The notes beneath the pieces were generated by a model. It saw only the letters and a program-made list of their open reading frames with translations. It was not told where the DNA came from and did no database searches. A DNA stretch of 64,000 bases from Erythrobacter sp. AP23 (GTDB lineage: Bacteria; Pseudomonadota; Alphaproteobacteria; Sphingomonadales; Sphingomonadaceae), in contig NZ_LNBY01000004.1 of assembly GCF_001542855.1 (NCBI RefSeq), positions 1 to 64,000 on the forward strand. The letters run 5' to 3'. The translations under genes were made by a program, and so were the position numbers. Position 1 is the first letter of the stretch, and every line of letters starts with the position of its first letter. This document shows, piece after piece, positions 27,643-41,019 of this stretch.

Positions 27643-29151
27643 CTACTCCGCCGCTTCGAGTTGTTCGTCGGCGCGGCGCGTGTTGGCCCCGTGGCGACGA
27701 AACTGCAGCAGGCCATCGTCGACCGGGTCGTCCTTCATGCGCTTGCGATCAACGACGTATTCCTGGTTGAGCCGCCAGGGATACTCGACCGCATTCTTGG
27801 GCATGATCGATTTGGCGCGCTGAATGTAGCCGGAGGAGAAGTCGAAGATATCGTCCTCCTCGATCTGCGCTTCCGCCTGAGACGTCAGCACCGGCTCGGC
27901 GACATCGACACCCCTACGGCGGGTCTCGTTGAGCACGCGGCAGATATAATCCGAATTGATATCCGCGCGCAGAGTCCAGCTGGCGTTGAGATAGCCGAAC
28001 ACCACAGCCAGGTTCGGCACGTTCGAGAACATGCAGCCCTTGTAGTAGAAGTGTTCGGACAGATCGATCGGCTGGCCTTCCTTCGACAGCGCGATCTTGC
28101 CCGCCACCGCGAGCTTGAGGCCGGTAGCGGTAATCACGATGTCGGCAGGAAGGAAACGATCGTCGGTCAAACGCACGCCGCCCTTCTCGAAGGCCTTGAT
28201 ATGGCCGGTGACCACATCGGCCTTGCCGCTCTTGATCGCATCGAACAGATCGTCGTCGGGCACCAGGCACAGCCGCTGCTCCCACGGATTATAGGGCGGG
28301 GTGAAGGGCGCAAGATCATAGTCCTCGCCCATCGATTTGCGGATACGCTTGTGCAGGTCCGCAGCCATCTTCTCCGGCTTCGTGCGTGCGCGTTTGAAGC
28401 CGTAATCCTGTAGCTTGATATTCTTCCACCGGGTGATCCGGTAGGCCAGCTTTTCGGGCAGGATCTTGCGCAGGAAATTGGCCAGGGCATCCTTGGCCGG
28501 GCGACTGAACATCCATGTAGGTGTGCGCTGGAGCATGGTGACCTTGGCGGCCTTCTCACTCATCGAGGGCACGATGGTGACTGCGGTCGCGCCCGAGCCG
28601 ATCACGACCACGTTCTTGTCCGCATAATCAAGGTCTTCGGGCCAGAATTGCGGGTGGATTACCTGGCCCTCGAACTCGCCCAGCTCGAAACCTGGATCGT
28701 AGGGCTCGTCGTAATCGTAATAGCCCGAGCCGAGATAGAGCCAGTTGGCGGTCAGGTGCTTCTTCTCGCCCTGCTCGGTCTCGAGCGTCACGTGCCAACG
28801 CGCCTCGCTTTCGCGCCAGTCGGCGGCCAGCACCTTGTGGCTGAAGCGGATGTGCTTGCGGATGTCGCGCTCGTCGACGATCTGGTCGAGATATTCGAGA
28901 ATCGCGGGACCATCGGCGATCGATTTCTCGTGCTTCCACGGTTCGAAGTCGAAGCCGAGCGTATGCATGTCGCTGTCCGACCGGATGCCGGGATAACGGA
29001 ACAGGTCCCAGGTCCCGCCGAGGTTCTCGCGGCGCTCCACGATGACGAAGTCGTGATCCGGCGCCTTCTCCTTCATATGCGCCGCCATGCCGATGCCGGA
29101 AATTCCCGCACCCACGATCATCACATCGAAATCGGTCGCCGTATTGTTCAT
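27643..29151 (-). CDS. flavin-containing Baeyer-Villiger monooxygenase, EthA-like
   Basis: A 502-residue FAD- and NADPH-dependent monooxygenase that inserts oxygen into ketones or oxidises sulphur compounds. The FAD motif VGAGISGIG lies at 13-21 and the NADPH motif VIGSGATAV near 184-192. The Baeyer-Villiger fingerprint F-x-G-x3-H-x3-W-P is present at 160-171 (FEGQVIHPQFWP). GGTWDLFRYPGIRSDSDM is close to the EthA/type I group. No obvious signal peptide. The physiological substrate is unknown. It is divergent from the LacI regulator, with 185 bases between them. Confidence 0.9.
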   Translation of the reverse strand: MNNTATDFDVMIVGAGISGIGMAAHMKEKAPDHDFVIVERRENLGGTWDLFRYPGIRSDSDMHTLGFDFEPWKHEKSIADGPAILEYLDQIVDERDIRKHIRFSHKVLAADWRESEARWHVTLETEQGEKKHLTANWLYLGSGYYDYDEPYDPGFELGEFEGQVIHPQFWPEDLDYADKNVVVIGSGATAVTIVPSMSEKAAKVTMLQRTPTWMFSRPAKDALANFLRKILPEKLAYRITRWKNIKLQDYGFKRARTKPEKMAADLHKRIRKSMGEDYDLAPFTPPYNPWEQRLCLVPDDDLFDAIKSGKADVVTGHIKAFEKGGVRLTDDRFLPADIVITATGLKLAVAGKIALSKEGQPIDLSEHFYYKGCMFSNVPNLAVVFGYLNASWTLRADINSDYICRVLNETRRRGVDVAEPVLTSQAEAQIEEDDIFDFSSGYIQRAKSIMPKNAVEYPWRLNQEYVVDRKRMKDDPVDDGLLQFRRHGANTRRADEQLEAAE

Positions 29152-29336
29152 CTGTCTCTCCCAAGTGAAGAGAACCTAACGCAGCTTGCGTGCCAGCGCC
29201 AGCCTCGGTTGCAGTGCGCAACCTAATTTATCCGGTAGGCGCACTTGAGAGAGCCCCCCATCCGGCATTCGGGCTTGGGTCTCGCTTTCGGTAAAAGCCT
29301 GCGTTAGTGCGGCTGCACAGGGAGTGCGTTTGAAGG

Positions 29337-30365
29337 ATGCCTAACAGCGAGAAGCCCAGGCCGCGTCGTGTTACGTCGATCGACGTTGCCGAGCGAGCCG
29401 GAGTGAGCCAATCGACCGTCAGTCGTGCTCTGGCGGGATCGGAAACGATAACCGAAGCGACCCGTCGCCGCGTCGAAATGGCGGCGGAGGAGCTGGGTTA
29501 CCACGTCAACACGCGCGCAGCGGGCCTGCGGCGGGGCGAGACCGGAACGATCGCCATCGTCGTCATCGGTCGCGAAGGGCAGGGGCCGGCGGCGATCAAC
29601 CCGTTCTATTACAGCCTGCTGGGCAGCACCTGCGCCGCTGCCGCCGAGCGGGGGTACGAGGCGCTGGTGTCGTTTCAGGCCAAGCCCGATGAGTTGTTCG
29701 GTCACTATGTCGCGCGGCGCCAGGCCGATGGCGTGGTGGTGATCGGCACCGCGACCAACGAGGGGGCGTGGGACTATTTCCGCAAATGTGCCGAGGAATC
29801 CAGCGGCATGGCGTTCTGGGGTTCGCCTTTCGACGATAGCGTCTGGGTGCGGTCGGACAATCGCGACGGCGGGCGCATTGCCGTTGAGCGGCTCGTGCGG
29901 AGTGGCGCGAAACGAGTTGTGTTCGTCGGTGATACCGCCTCGTCACAGCATCAGTTCCGCGAGCGTTACGAAGGTTACCGTAGCGCGATGGAGGCAGCGG
30001 GCCTGAAGCCCGTCGATGCTCTGGTGAGCGATGGCGAGGATCGCGTTTCGCAGGGCCGCAATGCGATTGCCCGCCTGGTCGAGGACGGTGCCAGTTTCGA
30101 CGGCCTTTTCTTCGCCTGCGATGCGATGGCACTCGGCGCTTTGGAGGAACTCGCGGCGCGCGACATTGCCGTCCCGGACGATGTCGGCGTGATCGGCTTC
30201 GACGGGCTCGGTTCGGGAGAATTCAGTTCTCCGCCGCTGACGACGGTCGAACCCGACTTTGCGCTGGCGGGCTCGCTGCTTGTCGATACTGCGCTCGCTT
30301 CCGAAGACGAGCGGCCGGAGCGGCGCGTCGCCGTCCATCTCGTCGAACGCGCCAGCGTGCGTTGA
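29337..30365 (+). CDS. LacI-family transcriptional regulator
   Basis: A 342-residue repressor/activator. The N-terminal helix-turn-helix SIDVAERAGVSQSTVSRAL (residues 14-32) and hinge helix are typical, followed by a periplasmic-binding-protein-like effector domain with IGTATNEGAWDYF and VIGFDGLGSGEFSSPPLTTV. It ends four bases into an alternative start of the next gene, so it is very likely co-transcribed with the amidohydrolase. Sphingomonad LacI proteins often control sugar or glycoside uptake; no such genes are adjacent, and the divergent monooxygenase is the other possible target. Operators were not identified in the 185-base intergenic region. Confidence 0.92.
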   Translation: MPNSEKPRPRRVTSIDVAERAGVSQSTVSRALAGSETITEATRRRVEMAAEELGYHVNTRAAGLRRGETGTIAIVVIGREGQGPAAINPFYYSLLGSTCAAAAERGYEALVSFQAKPDELFGHYVARRQADGVVVIGTATNEGAWDYFRKCAEESSGMAFWGSPFDDSVWVRSDNRDGGRIAVERLVRSGAKRVVFVGDTASSQHQFRERYEGYRSAMEAAGLKPVDALVSDGEDRVSQGRNAIARLVEDGASFDGLFFACDAMALGALEELAARDIAVPDDVGVIGFDGLGSGEFSSPPLTTVEPDFALAGSLLVDTALASEDERPERRVAVHLVERASVR

Positions 30366-30394
30366 CCGTACCGATTCCCATTCCGGAGAAACCC

Positions 30395-33718
<3,324 letters not shown>

Positions 33719-33726
33719 AGTGGGGG

Positions 33727-33760
33727 GAGGGGCGCGGAGAACACTTCCCCGCGCGTCCTC
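33727..33760. terminator. imperfect hairpin between convergent genes
   Basis: GAGGGGCGCGG (33727-33737) pairs with CCGCGCGTCCTC (33749-33760) with one bulged base. There is no T tract on either strand. It may end the amidohydrolase and receptor transcripts with Rho help. Confidence 0.3.
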
Positions 33761-33784
33761 TCCGCATCACTTGCGCCATTGCCG

Positions 33785-35128
33785 TCAGGCTGCGCGGATT
33801 TGCTGGAGGAAGGCGTCGACGCGGCTCTTGAGTGCACCGGCCTGATCTTCGAGTTCGCTGGCCGAGTTGAGCACCTGGCTCGCTGCCGTGCCGGTGGCGA
33901 GACTGGTCTCGCGGAATTGCTCGATATGCGCGGAAACCTCGTCGGTCGACCGCGCGGCGAGGTCGATGCTCCGCGCAAGGTCCTGTCCGGCGACCGATTG
34001 CTGGTCGACCGCGCTGGCGATCGAGACCGAGGTCGACTCCAGCTCCTTGATCTGGCCCGCGATCGAGCGCAGCGCGCCGACGCTGGCACCGGTTGAGTCC
34101 TGCATTGCGCGGATCTGCTCGGCGACCTCTTCGGTTGCCCGGCTGGTCTGCGCGGCCAGCTCTTTCACCTCGCTGGCGACCACGGCAAAGCCGCGCCCTG
34201 CCTCGCCACCGCGTGCGGCCTCTATCGAGGCGTTGAGCGCGAGGAGATTTGTGCGCTGGGCGATCGATTGGATCAACTCGACGATCTGACCGACCTGCTC
34301 GGCGGACGACGCGAGTGCGGAAATCGTCTCGTCGGCACCGCTCGCCGTATCGGTCGCCTTGCGGGCGAGTTCCGCCGAATGGGCCGCCTGGCGGCTGATC
34401 TCCCCGATCGACATGGCGAATTCGTCGGATGCAGCTGCTGCCGCAGTTGCGCCGCTATTCGCCTGCTCCATCGAAGCCGTTACCAGGCTGGACTGGCTCG
34501 AGGCCTGTTCGGCCGTAGACGCCATTCCGGATGCGGTGGCGTTGAGTTGGGTCGCAGCCGCGGCAACCCCGCTTACCACATCGCCTACTCCGGTCTCGAA
34601 ATCGCGCGCCATGCGCATCAGCTCGGCCTCGCGTTCCTCGGCCGCGCGCTTGCGCCCGGCAAATAGCTCGTCGAGCTTGTGGCCCGAGCGGAGAAAGACC
34701 GCGAAGGTCCGGGCGAGATCGCCGATCTCATCCGGCCGATGGGTATTCGATACCTCGATATCGCGTTCGCCCCGCGCGAGACGGGACATGTCCTCGTTGA
34801 TCTTCAGATAGGGCTCGATGATATGCTTGAGCACGAAGCGCAGGCTCGAAATACCGCCCAGCAGCGCTATGCCGAGGATGACCAGCGTGAGCACTTGCGC
34901 GATCGGGGCAAAGGACGGGATGAAGAAACCGATCTGCGCGATCAGGGTGACAAGAGCGAGCCCGCCGAGCGAGAATATCGACGCAATCTTCGCTTTGGAG
35001 GCGAGCGATTGCTTCATGAACCATTTGTTCAGTCCGGTAAGTTGCGGACCGTTCTCGGCTTTCATGACCTCGACTTCCGCGATTTCGCGGACCAATTCGT
35101 CGGCCATGATCGAACTGTGTGCGTTCAT
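33785..35128 (-). CDS. methyl-accepting chemotaxis protein without a periplasmic sensor
   Basis: A 447-residue chemoreceptor. An N-terminal cytoplasmic stretch of about 45 residues is followed by two membrane helices (about 49-70 and 75-97) with only a few residues between them, so there is no periplasmic ligand domain. A HAMP domain (about 97-150) and the coiled-coil signalling domain follow, with the hairpin tip [24 protein letters not shown] sequence that contacts CheA and CheW. It may sense membrane or cytoplasmic state, such as energy or redox. The C-terminus (IRAA) lacks a CheR-tethering pentapeptide. The start is the ATG at 35128; a TTG at 35134 is alternative. It is the last gene of the che cluster. 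Confidence 0.92.
   Translation of the reverse strand: MNAHSSIMADELVREIAEVEVMKAENGPQLTGLNKWFMKQSLASKAKIASIFSLGGLALVTLIAQIGFFIPSFAPIAQVLTLVILGIALLGGISSLRFVLKHIIEPYLKINEDMSRLARGERDIEVSNTHRPDEIGDLARTFAVFLRSGHKLDELFAGRKRAAEEREAELMRMARDFETGVGDVVSGVAAAATQLNATASGMASTAEQASSQSSLVTASMEQANSGATAAAAASDEFAMSIGEISRQAAHSAELARKATDTASGADETISALASSAEQVGQIVELIQSIAQRTNLLALNASIEAARGGEAGRGFAVVASEVKELAAQTSRATEEVAEQIRAMQDSTGASVGALRSIAGQIKELESTSVSIASAVDQQSVAGQDLARSIDLAARSTDEVSAHIEQFRETSLATGTAASQVLNSASELEDQAGALKSRVDAFLQQIRAA
33861..34440. repeat. receptor signalling-domain repeat, copy A
   Basis: This part of the first receptor gene matches 35261-35840 of the second at a constant offset of 1400 bases with no insertions or deletions in the places I aligned. 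The encoded signalling halves differ at only a handful of residues. Confidence 0.85.
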
Positions 35129-35184
35129 CCCCAAGCACCCCCTTAAGGTTGTGGCAACCGTAAGGGCGATTGCTTGAGATCGCG

Positions 35185-36993
35185 TTAAGCCGCGCGCACG
35201 TGCAGCAGGAATTGCGCGACCTGCGATTTGAGCGTGCTGGCCTGCGCCTCGAGCTCCGTCGAGGAGTTGAGCACCTGGCTGGCGGCTGCTCCGGTGGCCA
35301 GGCTGGTTTCGCGAACCTGTACGATATTGGCCGAGACCTCGTCGGTCGACCGCGCGGCAAGGTCGATGCTGCGTGCAAGATCCTGCCCGGCGACCGACTG
35401 CTGGTCGACAGCGCTGGCGATGGAGGTGGCAGTCGATTCGAGTTCCTTGATCTGGTCCGCGATCGAACGCAGCGCGCCGACGCTGGCACCGGTCGAATCC
35501 TGCATCGCGCGAATCTGCTCGGCGACCTCCTCGGTCGCGCGGCTGGTCTGCGCGGCCAGTTCCTTGACCTCGCTGGCAACCACCGCGAAGCCGCGTCCGG
35601 CTTCGCCGCCACGGGCCGCCTCGATCGAGGCGTTGAGCGCAAGCAGGTTGGTACGCTGCGCGATCGACTGGATGAGCTCGACGATCTGCCCCACCTGTTC
35701 CGCCGAAACGGCAAGTGCCGAAATTGTCTCGTCGGCGCCGCTTGCGGCATCCGTCGCCTTTCGTGCCAACTGCGCCGAATGAGACGCCTGGCGGCTGATC
35801 TCGCCGATCGACATGGCAAATTCGTCCGAAGCGGCGGCGGCGGCGGTCACGCCGTTCGAGGCCTGGCCCATGGCGGCAGTCACGCTGGATGTCTGGGTCG
35901 AAGCCTGTTCGGCGGCCGCGGCCATCGAGCCTGCGGTCGTCTTGAGCTGCGCGGACGCCGAAGCCACGCCATTGACCACTTCCCCGACTGTCGTCTCGAA
36001 GCGCTGAGCGAAACGGACCATTTCCTGACCGCGTTCCCGTCGCAGCGCCTCGCGTTCCTGCGCAACGTTTTCGAACTGACGGGCGGCCTGCAGAAAGACC
36101 TCGAGCGCACGGGCGAGATCGCCGATTTCATCGTGCCGGCGGGTCGCCGGGATGTGAACGTCCTTGTCGCCCTCGGCCAGCCGCGTTGCCACCGCGGTCA
36201 TGCGCTTGAGCGTCGATGACACATCGCGTCCGAGATATCGCGCTGTCATCCACGCAACCGCGATTCCCACGCCTGCAACACCGAAAAAGGCGACGAAGAG
36301 CCACATGATCATGGTTTGCGAGGCGGCATCTGAAGTCTTGCCGATCCGCTCGATCTCCTCCCGGGTCGCCACGGCCGTTTCTACGAAGCTGCGCCCTTCG
36401 ACATAGACGCTGTCCGAAAAGTCCTGCCACTGCGCTTGAGTGCCGCGGGCGCGTTGGGCCTCGGTCACACGCATTCTAATTCGCGACAGCTTGCTGTTGA
36501 GGTCCTCGATCCTGGGCAACACGCTAGGCGCGACGCCGACAACCTCGTCTTCCAGCCGGCTGAGGTCCCGGTCGGTATCCGCGAAGGCTTCGAGGGCCGA
36601 AGTCAGATCGTTCGGATCGCCCGTCACTGCGTAGCGCTGAACGAACAGGCGTCCGCCATCGATATCGGCGACCATTCGCTCGGCCGTCACCGCAGCGGTG
36701 GAGATGGCCATGCGTTCCGAACGCGCTTCGAGCGCGAAATAGCCTCCGACAAGTGTACCCAAGAGGCTGAGCACCACAACGGCGATACTGGCAAGCGAGA
36801 TTGCATTCAGCTTCTCACCGACCGACTTGTTGTCCAGCCAGCCCTTGAGCCCTCCCGGGGCCTCACTCTCGGCGGGGTCGGCTTCGATTGGATCGGTAAG
36901 GAACGGCTCCTCGGGCGCCTCCACCGTATGGTCGGGGGGCGAGGCTTCGTGTTCGGCAACCATGCCGTTGACCATATCCTGGAGCGCGCTCAT
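35185..36993 (-). CDS. methyl-accepting chemotaxis protein with periplasmic helical sensor
   Basis: A 602-residue receptor. A long acidic N-terminal cytoplasmic tail (about 1-65, with EAPEEP and [10 protein letters not shown]) precedes the first membrane helix at 67-88. The periplasmic domain (89-228) is predicted all-helical, of four-helix-bundle or CHASE3-like kind (residues such as [11 protein letters not shown] resemble CHASE3). The second helix at 229-249 leads to HAMP (250-305) and the signalling domain, nearly identical to that of the neighbouring receptor. Its ATG overlaps the stop of the GGDEF/EAL gene as ATGA. Ligand unknown. Confidence 0.92.
   Translation of the reverse strand: MSALQDMVNGMVAEHEASPPDHTVEAPEEPFLTDPIEADPAESEAPGGLKGWLDNKSVGEKLNAISLASIAVVVLSLLGTLVGGYFALEARSERMAISTAAVTAERMVADIDGGRLFVQRYAVTGDPNDLTSALEAFADTDRDLSRLEDEVVGVAPSVLPRIEDLNSKLSRIRMRVTEAQRARGTQAQWQDFSDSVYVEGRSFVETAVATREEIERIGKTSDAASQTMIMWLFVAFFGVAGVGIAVAWMTARYLGRDVSSTLKRMTAVATRLAEGDKDVHIPATRRHDEIGDLARALEVFLQAARQFENVAQEREALRRERGQEMVRFAQRFETTVGEVVNGVASASAQLKTTAGSMAAAAEQASTQTSSVTAAMGQASNGVTAAAAASDEFAMSIGEISRQASHSAQLARKATDAASGADETISALAVSAEQVGQIVELIQSIAQRTNLLALNASIEAARGGEAGRGFAVVASEVKELAAQTSRATEEVAEQIRAMQDSTGASVGALRSIADQIKELESTATSIASAVDQQSVAGQDLARSIDLAARSTDEVSANIVQVRETSLATGAAASQVLNSSTELEAQASTLKSQVAQFLLHVRAA
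35261..35840. repeat. receptor signalling-domain repeat, copy B
   Basis: The second copy of the direct repeat described at 33861-34440. The two genes diverge fully outside this part, in the membrane and sensor regions, which points to gene duplication with sensor exchange or to recent gene conversion. Confidence 0.85.
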
Positions 36994-38561
36994 GCGACTT
37001 GGCTATCCTCGTTTGCTTCTTCTGATGACAAGCCGATGGGCTTGCCGAGATGTTGGGCGATTTCTTCGGCCGGCATTGCCTTGAAATACAGCCAGCCCTG
37101 GATCTGGTCGCAACCGGCAGCGCGGACCATGGCGGCCTGCTCCTCCGTTTCGACGCCTTCTGCGGTCACAGCCATTTTCATGGCGCGCGCCACCGTGATG
37201 CTGGACAGCATCATGGCGCGGCTGCCGTCGTCTTCGCTCGCCTGGACCACAAGGCTGCGGTCGAGCTTGAGCTTTTCGAAGCGGAATTGCCGCAGGAAGC
37301 CGATGGAAGCGTAACCGGTGCCGAAATCGTCGAGCGAAATCCTGACCCCGAAACCGCGGATCACCGCGAGGCTGCGCTCCGCTACCAGCGGATCGAGTAC
37401 CAAGCAGGTTTCGGTGATTTCGAGCTCGAGTCGCTCGGGGTCGAATTGCGTTTCCTCTAGAATGTGGCCCAGCTGGATTGGGAATTCGGGGTTGCGCAAT
37501 TGCGCCGCCGAAATGTTGACCGACAGCGTGATGCCGTCCCAATCGAGGGCGTCGCAGCAAGCCTGGCGCAGCACCCACAAGCCGATCGAATTGATCAGCC
37601 CGCTCTCTTCCGCAACGGGAATGAAGATGTTCGGGCCGACCTGCTTGCCGTCCGGACGATCCCAGCGCAGCAGGCATTCCACCGCGACGATCATGCGCGT
37701 GTTGCTGTCCACCAGTGGCTGGTAATTGAGCCGGAATTCGTCCTTGGCGAGCGCATTGCGCAAATCGTCGTCCATTTCCTTGAGCTGCTCGCGGCTCTTG
37801 TCGAACGTCTTGCTGAACCAAGTACAGCGCATCTTGCCGCCGCGCTTGGAGGCATACATCGCAATGTCTGCGCGGCGCAGCAGCTCGGAGGAACTGACAT
37901 CGTCCTGCGCAGCCCGGCGAGCGAGGCCGATGCTTGCCCCCAGCGTGAGGCGCCGGTCTTCGACGTGAACGGGTTTGGCAAGCCGTTCGATGATGCGCCG
38001 GCAGAGCCCTTCCAGCAGCGTGCCGGCAACCGGCCCCCCGATCATCATTGCATACTCGTCGCCCCCCAGCCGATACACTTTGGCTTCGCCATCGCTGACC
38101 TGCTTGAAAATGTCAGCGCATTCGCGAATAGCGACATCGCCGACGAAATGGCCGTAGTGATCGTTGATCAGCTTGAAACCGTCGAGGTCGATCATCGCCA
38201 ATGCCACTTCGTGGCCCTGCCGGTATTCGTGACGGATGTCGAAATGGAGAGCGCGGCGATTGGGCAGCAGTGTCAGGCTGTCGCTGCGCGAGAGTTGTTC
38301 GATGCGGCGCAAATGGCGGACGGTCAGATGGGCGCAGATCGCCGCCGCCATGCTGAACAGGATGGCGCCGATGACGAGGATCGTGGAAGACGTCGCGAAG
38401 TCGAGGAAGCGATTGGCAACGGCGATCGACCAGGTCAGGATGAAACTCCCGCCTAGCGCAGCCATCGGCCCGAAGAGGATGGTCCGCGTGCTGCCGCTTT
38501 CGTGAGACGTATACGTACCCACAGTCATTTTCGACACACGCCCCTCTTTGCGACCCTTCAT
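36990..38561 (-). CDS. GGDEF/EAL cyclic-di-GMP protein
   Basis: A 523-residue inner-membrane protein with two hydrophobic helices (about 30-50 and 60-80), a GGDEF domain (about 90-250) and an EAL domain (about 260-515). The diguanylate cyclase site is GGDEY at 166-170, an accepted variant; no RxxD inhibitory site precedes it. The EAL loop is ECL (295-297), but the other catalytic residues are kept: Asn349, Glu381, Asp411-Asp412, Lys432, Glu468 and Gln488, so phosphodiesterase activity is likely. It sits between cheR and the two receptors and overlaps the second receptor by ATGA, which links c-di-GMP to this chemosensory system. An in-frame ATG at 38528 is a possible shorter start. Confidence 0.92.
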   Translation of the reverse strand: MKGRKEGRVSKMTVGTYTSHESGSTRTILFGPMAALGGSFILTWSIAVANRFLDFATSSTILVIGAILFSMAAAICAHLTVRHLRRIEQLSRSDSLTLLPNRRALHFDIRHEYRQGHEVALAMIDLDGFKLINDHYGHFVGDVAIRECADIFKQVSDGEAKVYRLGGDEYAMMIGGPVAGTLLEGLCRRIIERLAKPVHVEDRRLTLGASIGLARRAAQDDVSSSELLRRADIAMYASKRGGKMRCTWFSKTFDKSREQLKEMDDDLRNALAKDEFRLNYQPLVDSNTRMIVAVECLLRWDRPDGKQVGPNIFIPVAEESGLINSIGLWVLRQACCDALDWDGITLSVNISAAQLRNPEFPIQLGHILEETQFDPERLELEITETCLVLDPLVAERSLAVIRGFGVRISLDDFGTGYASIGFLRQFRFEKLKLDRSLVVQASEDDGSRAMMLSSITVARAMKMAVTAEGVETEEQAAMVRAAGCDQIQGWLYFKAMPAEEIAQHLGKPIGLSSEEANEDSQVA

Positions 38562-38634
38562 GTCGGACTAGAGCGCATTCGCTAAAGAAGCGTAAATCGG
38601 CGGTTTACCTTGTCCCGCAGCTGCCAAGGGCGAT

Positions 38635-39498
38635 TCAGCAGGCTGCAGCCCGCAATCGCTGTTCGGCGCGCGAAACATTACCCATGATCGGAGAGTAGAG
38701 CGAGGATCCGAACTCGGAAGGTTTGAACTTGTCGGTCTGCCCAACCACCGTCTCGCCGGCACCCAGCATGAGCCACCCGTCGGCAGCGATCCCGCTGGCC
38801 AGCCTGTCGAAGGCTTTAGCCCTCGTCTCCGGGTCGAAATAGAGCAGTACGTTGCGACACATGACCAGGTCGAACCGGCCCGGCGCGGGCGGATAGTCGA
38901 GAATGTTGTGCTGCTGGAAGCGGATCATGGCACGAATCCTGTCCGCCGCCTGCCAGTGTCCCTCGTCCTCGGTGAAGAAGTTCAGCATCTGCGCGACGCT
39001 GATCCCACGCTGAATTTCGAACTGGGTATAGCGTCCGTTGCGTGCGGTCTCGATCGCCTTGTTCGACACGTCGGTGCCAAGGATTTCGATTCGCCAGTCC
39101 TTCCACCGATTGGGTTGTTCGGCAAAGATCATTGCGAGGCTGAGTGCTTCCTGGCCGGTCGAACAGCCGGCCGACCAGATCCTCAGCCGCTTCGTGCTTT
39201 CGCGCTTGCGTGCGAGATCGGGCAAGACCTGGTTCGACAGAGCCGAGAAATAGGAATGATCGCGAAAGAAATAGGTTTCGTTATTGAGCAGCGCTTCGAC
39301 CACCCGCGTGGCGAGGCGATGCTCACTGGGGCGCTCGAGCATGCAGGCGAGCTGATCGACGTTCTCGATACCGAATTCGCGGAAGAGGCCGGACAGTGCG
39401 CCGGAGACACGCCAGCGACGGCCTTCGGTAAGTTGCTGCCCCGTACGCTGCGCAAGAAGGTCACCGATGATGCGGTGCGACGCGTCATCTACCGCCAT
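38635..39498 (-). CDS. cheR: chemotaxis methyltransferase CheR
   Basis: A 287-residue SAM-dependent methyltransferase that methylates glutamates of chemoreceptors. The N-terminal helical domain (ETYFFRDHSYF near residue 77) is followed by the SAM-binding domain with WSAGCSTGQEALSLAM near 110 and DLVMCRNVLLYFDPETRAKAF near 200, all CheR signatures. The ATG at 39498 is used; the frame continues upstream into cheB, with which it overlaps by ten bases, so coupling is expected. No pentapeptide-tethered receptor was found here. Confidence 0.95.
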   Translation of the reverse strand: MAVDDASHRIIGDLLAQRTGQQLTEGRRWRVSGALSGLFREFGIENVDQLACMLERPSEHRLATRVVEALLNNETYFFRDHSYFSALSNQVLPDLARKRESTKRLRIWSAGCSTGQEALSLAMIFAEQPNRWKDWRIEILGTDVSNKAIETARNGRYTQFEIQRGISVAQMLNFFTEDEGHWQAADRIRAMIRFQQHNILDYPPAPGRFDLVMCRNVLLYFDPETRAKAFDRLASGIAADGWLMLGAGETVVGQTDKFKPSEFGSSLYSPIMGNVSRAEQRLRAAAC

Positions 39499-40586
39499 GC
39501 GGCGGCTCCTGCGCTTGCAAGGAGGCGGTCCGCCAGTTCGGCCGGTGGCAGAACGGCCGCAGCCAGCCCAAGCTCGGTAACGGCACGCGGCATCCCCCAT
39601 ACCGCGCAGGTCTCGGCATTCTGCGCGTATATCGTGCCGCCCGCCGACACCACCGACTGGGCTCCGTCGGTACCATCGCGCCCCATGCCCGACAGCAGCA
39701 CGCCGGCGACGTGCCCGTCATACGCCTCGGCAAGAGTTTCGAACATCGGGTCGACTGAAGGCGTACATCCGCTTTTTACCGGATGATAGGCCAGTCCGAG
39801 GACATGGTGTCCGCCCGATTTGCGCACCACCATGTGGCCATGCCCCGGCGCGATATAAATCTTGCCGCGCTCGATCTGAATGCCATCGTCGGCAAGGACC
39901 GCTTCGCGGCCCGCAGCCATCTCCATTTGCTGTGCGAAAACGGGGATGAAACTGGCAGGCAGATGTTGCGTGATCAGGATCGGCAGGTCGAAATTCTTCG
40001 GCACCTGACGCAGGAATAGATTAAGCGCGTGAATCCCGCCGGTCGACGCGCCGATGGCGACGAGCTGCGGCGGCTTGCCAATGCGATCGGCGGCGGTTTT
40101 CGCCACCGCGAGGCCTGCGGCATCGTCCGCCGTGTCACCCCTGAGCGCACGGATCTTGCCAAGAAGGGTGGAGCGATAGTCGTCGTTGAAGCCGCCCGGG
40201 CGCGGCTTGAGCATGGTGTCGGCGGCCCCCAGCGACAGCGCAGTGACCGTCGCCTCTGCTCCATCGGCGGTCAGCGAGGAAATAACCAACACCTGCGTAT
40301 CGGGCGCCGATTGCATGATTTTGGGCAAGGCCGCCAAACCGCCCATGCCCGGCATCTCGAGGTCGAGAAGCATGACATCGGGCGTGGCCGTGGCGAGTTC
40401 GGCAAGGCCGCATTCCGCCGAATTGGCGGTCGCGACGATCCGCATATCGGGTTCCTGCTCGATCATGCGCGAGAAAACGGTGCGCACGGTCAGTGAATCG
40501 TCGACGATCATCACCCGCACGGGATCGCTGCATGGTCGGGTATCAGCGCCCGAGACTAAGGCATCGGAACGGAGGAGTGCGCCCAT
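39489..40586 (-). CDS. cheB: chemotaxis methylesterase/response regulator CheB
   Basis: A 365-residue two-domain protein. The receiver domain (about 22-140) has Asp29-Asp30 and phospho-acceptor Asp75 (LLDLEMPG). After a linker, the methylesterase domain (about 172-360) carries the catalytic triad Ser181 (GASTGG), His208 (TQHLP) and Asp304 (SGMGRDG). It removes receptor methyl groups when phosphorylated by CheA. The stop overlaps cheR by ten bases, and cheY precedes it by 11. Confidence 0.96.
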   Translation of the reverse strand: MGALLRSDALVSGADTRPCSDPVRVMIVDDSLTVRTVFSRMIEQEPDMRIVATANSAECGLAELATATPDVMLLDLEMPGMGGLAALPKIMQSAPDTQVLVISSLTADGAEATVTALSLGAADTMLKPRPGGFNDDYRSTLLGKIRALRGDTADDAAGLAVAKTAADRIGKPPQLVAIGASTGGIHALNLFLRQVPKNFDLPILITQHLPASFIPVFAQQMEMAAGREAVLADDGIQIERGKIYIAPGHGHMVVRKSGGHHVLGLAYHPVKSGCTPSVDPMFETLAEAYDGHVAGVLLSGMGRDGTDGAQSVVSAGGTIYAQNAETCAVWGMPRAVTELGLAAAVLPPAELADRLLASAGAAAWR

Positions 40587-40597
40587 ATCACGCCTCC

Positions 40598-40963
40598 TCA
40601 GGCCATGCCGACAAGCTGGAGCTTGATCTGCAAGGTTTCGTGATCGAACGGCTTCATGACGTATTCGTCCGCACCCGCGCTAATCGCCTCGCGAATGTGC
40701 GCGACGTCGTTTTCGGTGGTGCAGAACACGACCTTAGGCTTGTCGCCGCCATCGCGCTGGCGCAGCTGCGTGATGAACTCGATCCCCGTCATGACCGGCA
40801 TGTTCCAGTCGAGCAGGATAACGTCGGGCATGTCTTCGGCGCATTTTTCAAGGCCTTCGCGGCCATTCTCGGCTTCCTCGACACTGAAGCCGAGCGTTTC
40901 GAGAATGTGGCGCGAAACCTTCCGGATGACGCGCGAATCATCGACGATAAGGCAGGATTTCAT
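40598..40963 (-). CDS. cheY: response regulator CheY
   Basis: A 121-residue single-domain receiver. Asp8-Asp9, phospho-acceptor Asp52 (LLDWNMPVMTG), the CTTEN switch threonine region and Lys in MKPF are in place. It carries phosphoryl groups from CheA to the output, a motor or another effector. It lies 56 bases after cheW and 11 bases before cheB on the minus strand. Confidence 0.95.
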   Translation of the reverse strand: MKSCLIVDDSRVIRKVSRHILETLGFSVEEAENGREGLEKCAEDMPDVILLDWNMPVMTGIEFITQLRQRDGGDKPKVVFCTTENDVAHIREAISAGADEYVMKPFDHETLQIKLQLVGMA

Positions 40964-41019
40964 TGCAATGACCTCTGGTGTTTTCGAGTATCGTCTATCG
41001 GCGTTAGGTAACTAATCGC

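Noticed and set aside
33861-35840. Receptor direct repeat as a possible composite transposon
   Set aside because: The repeated segments are the conserved coding parts of two chemoreceptors; no terminal inverted repeats or transposase are present.
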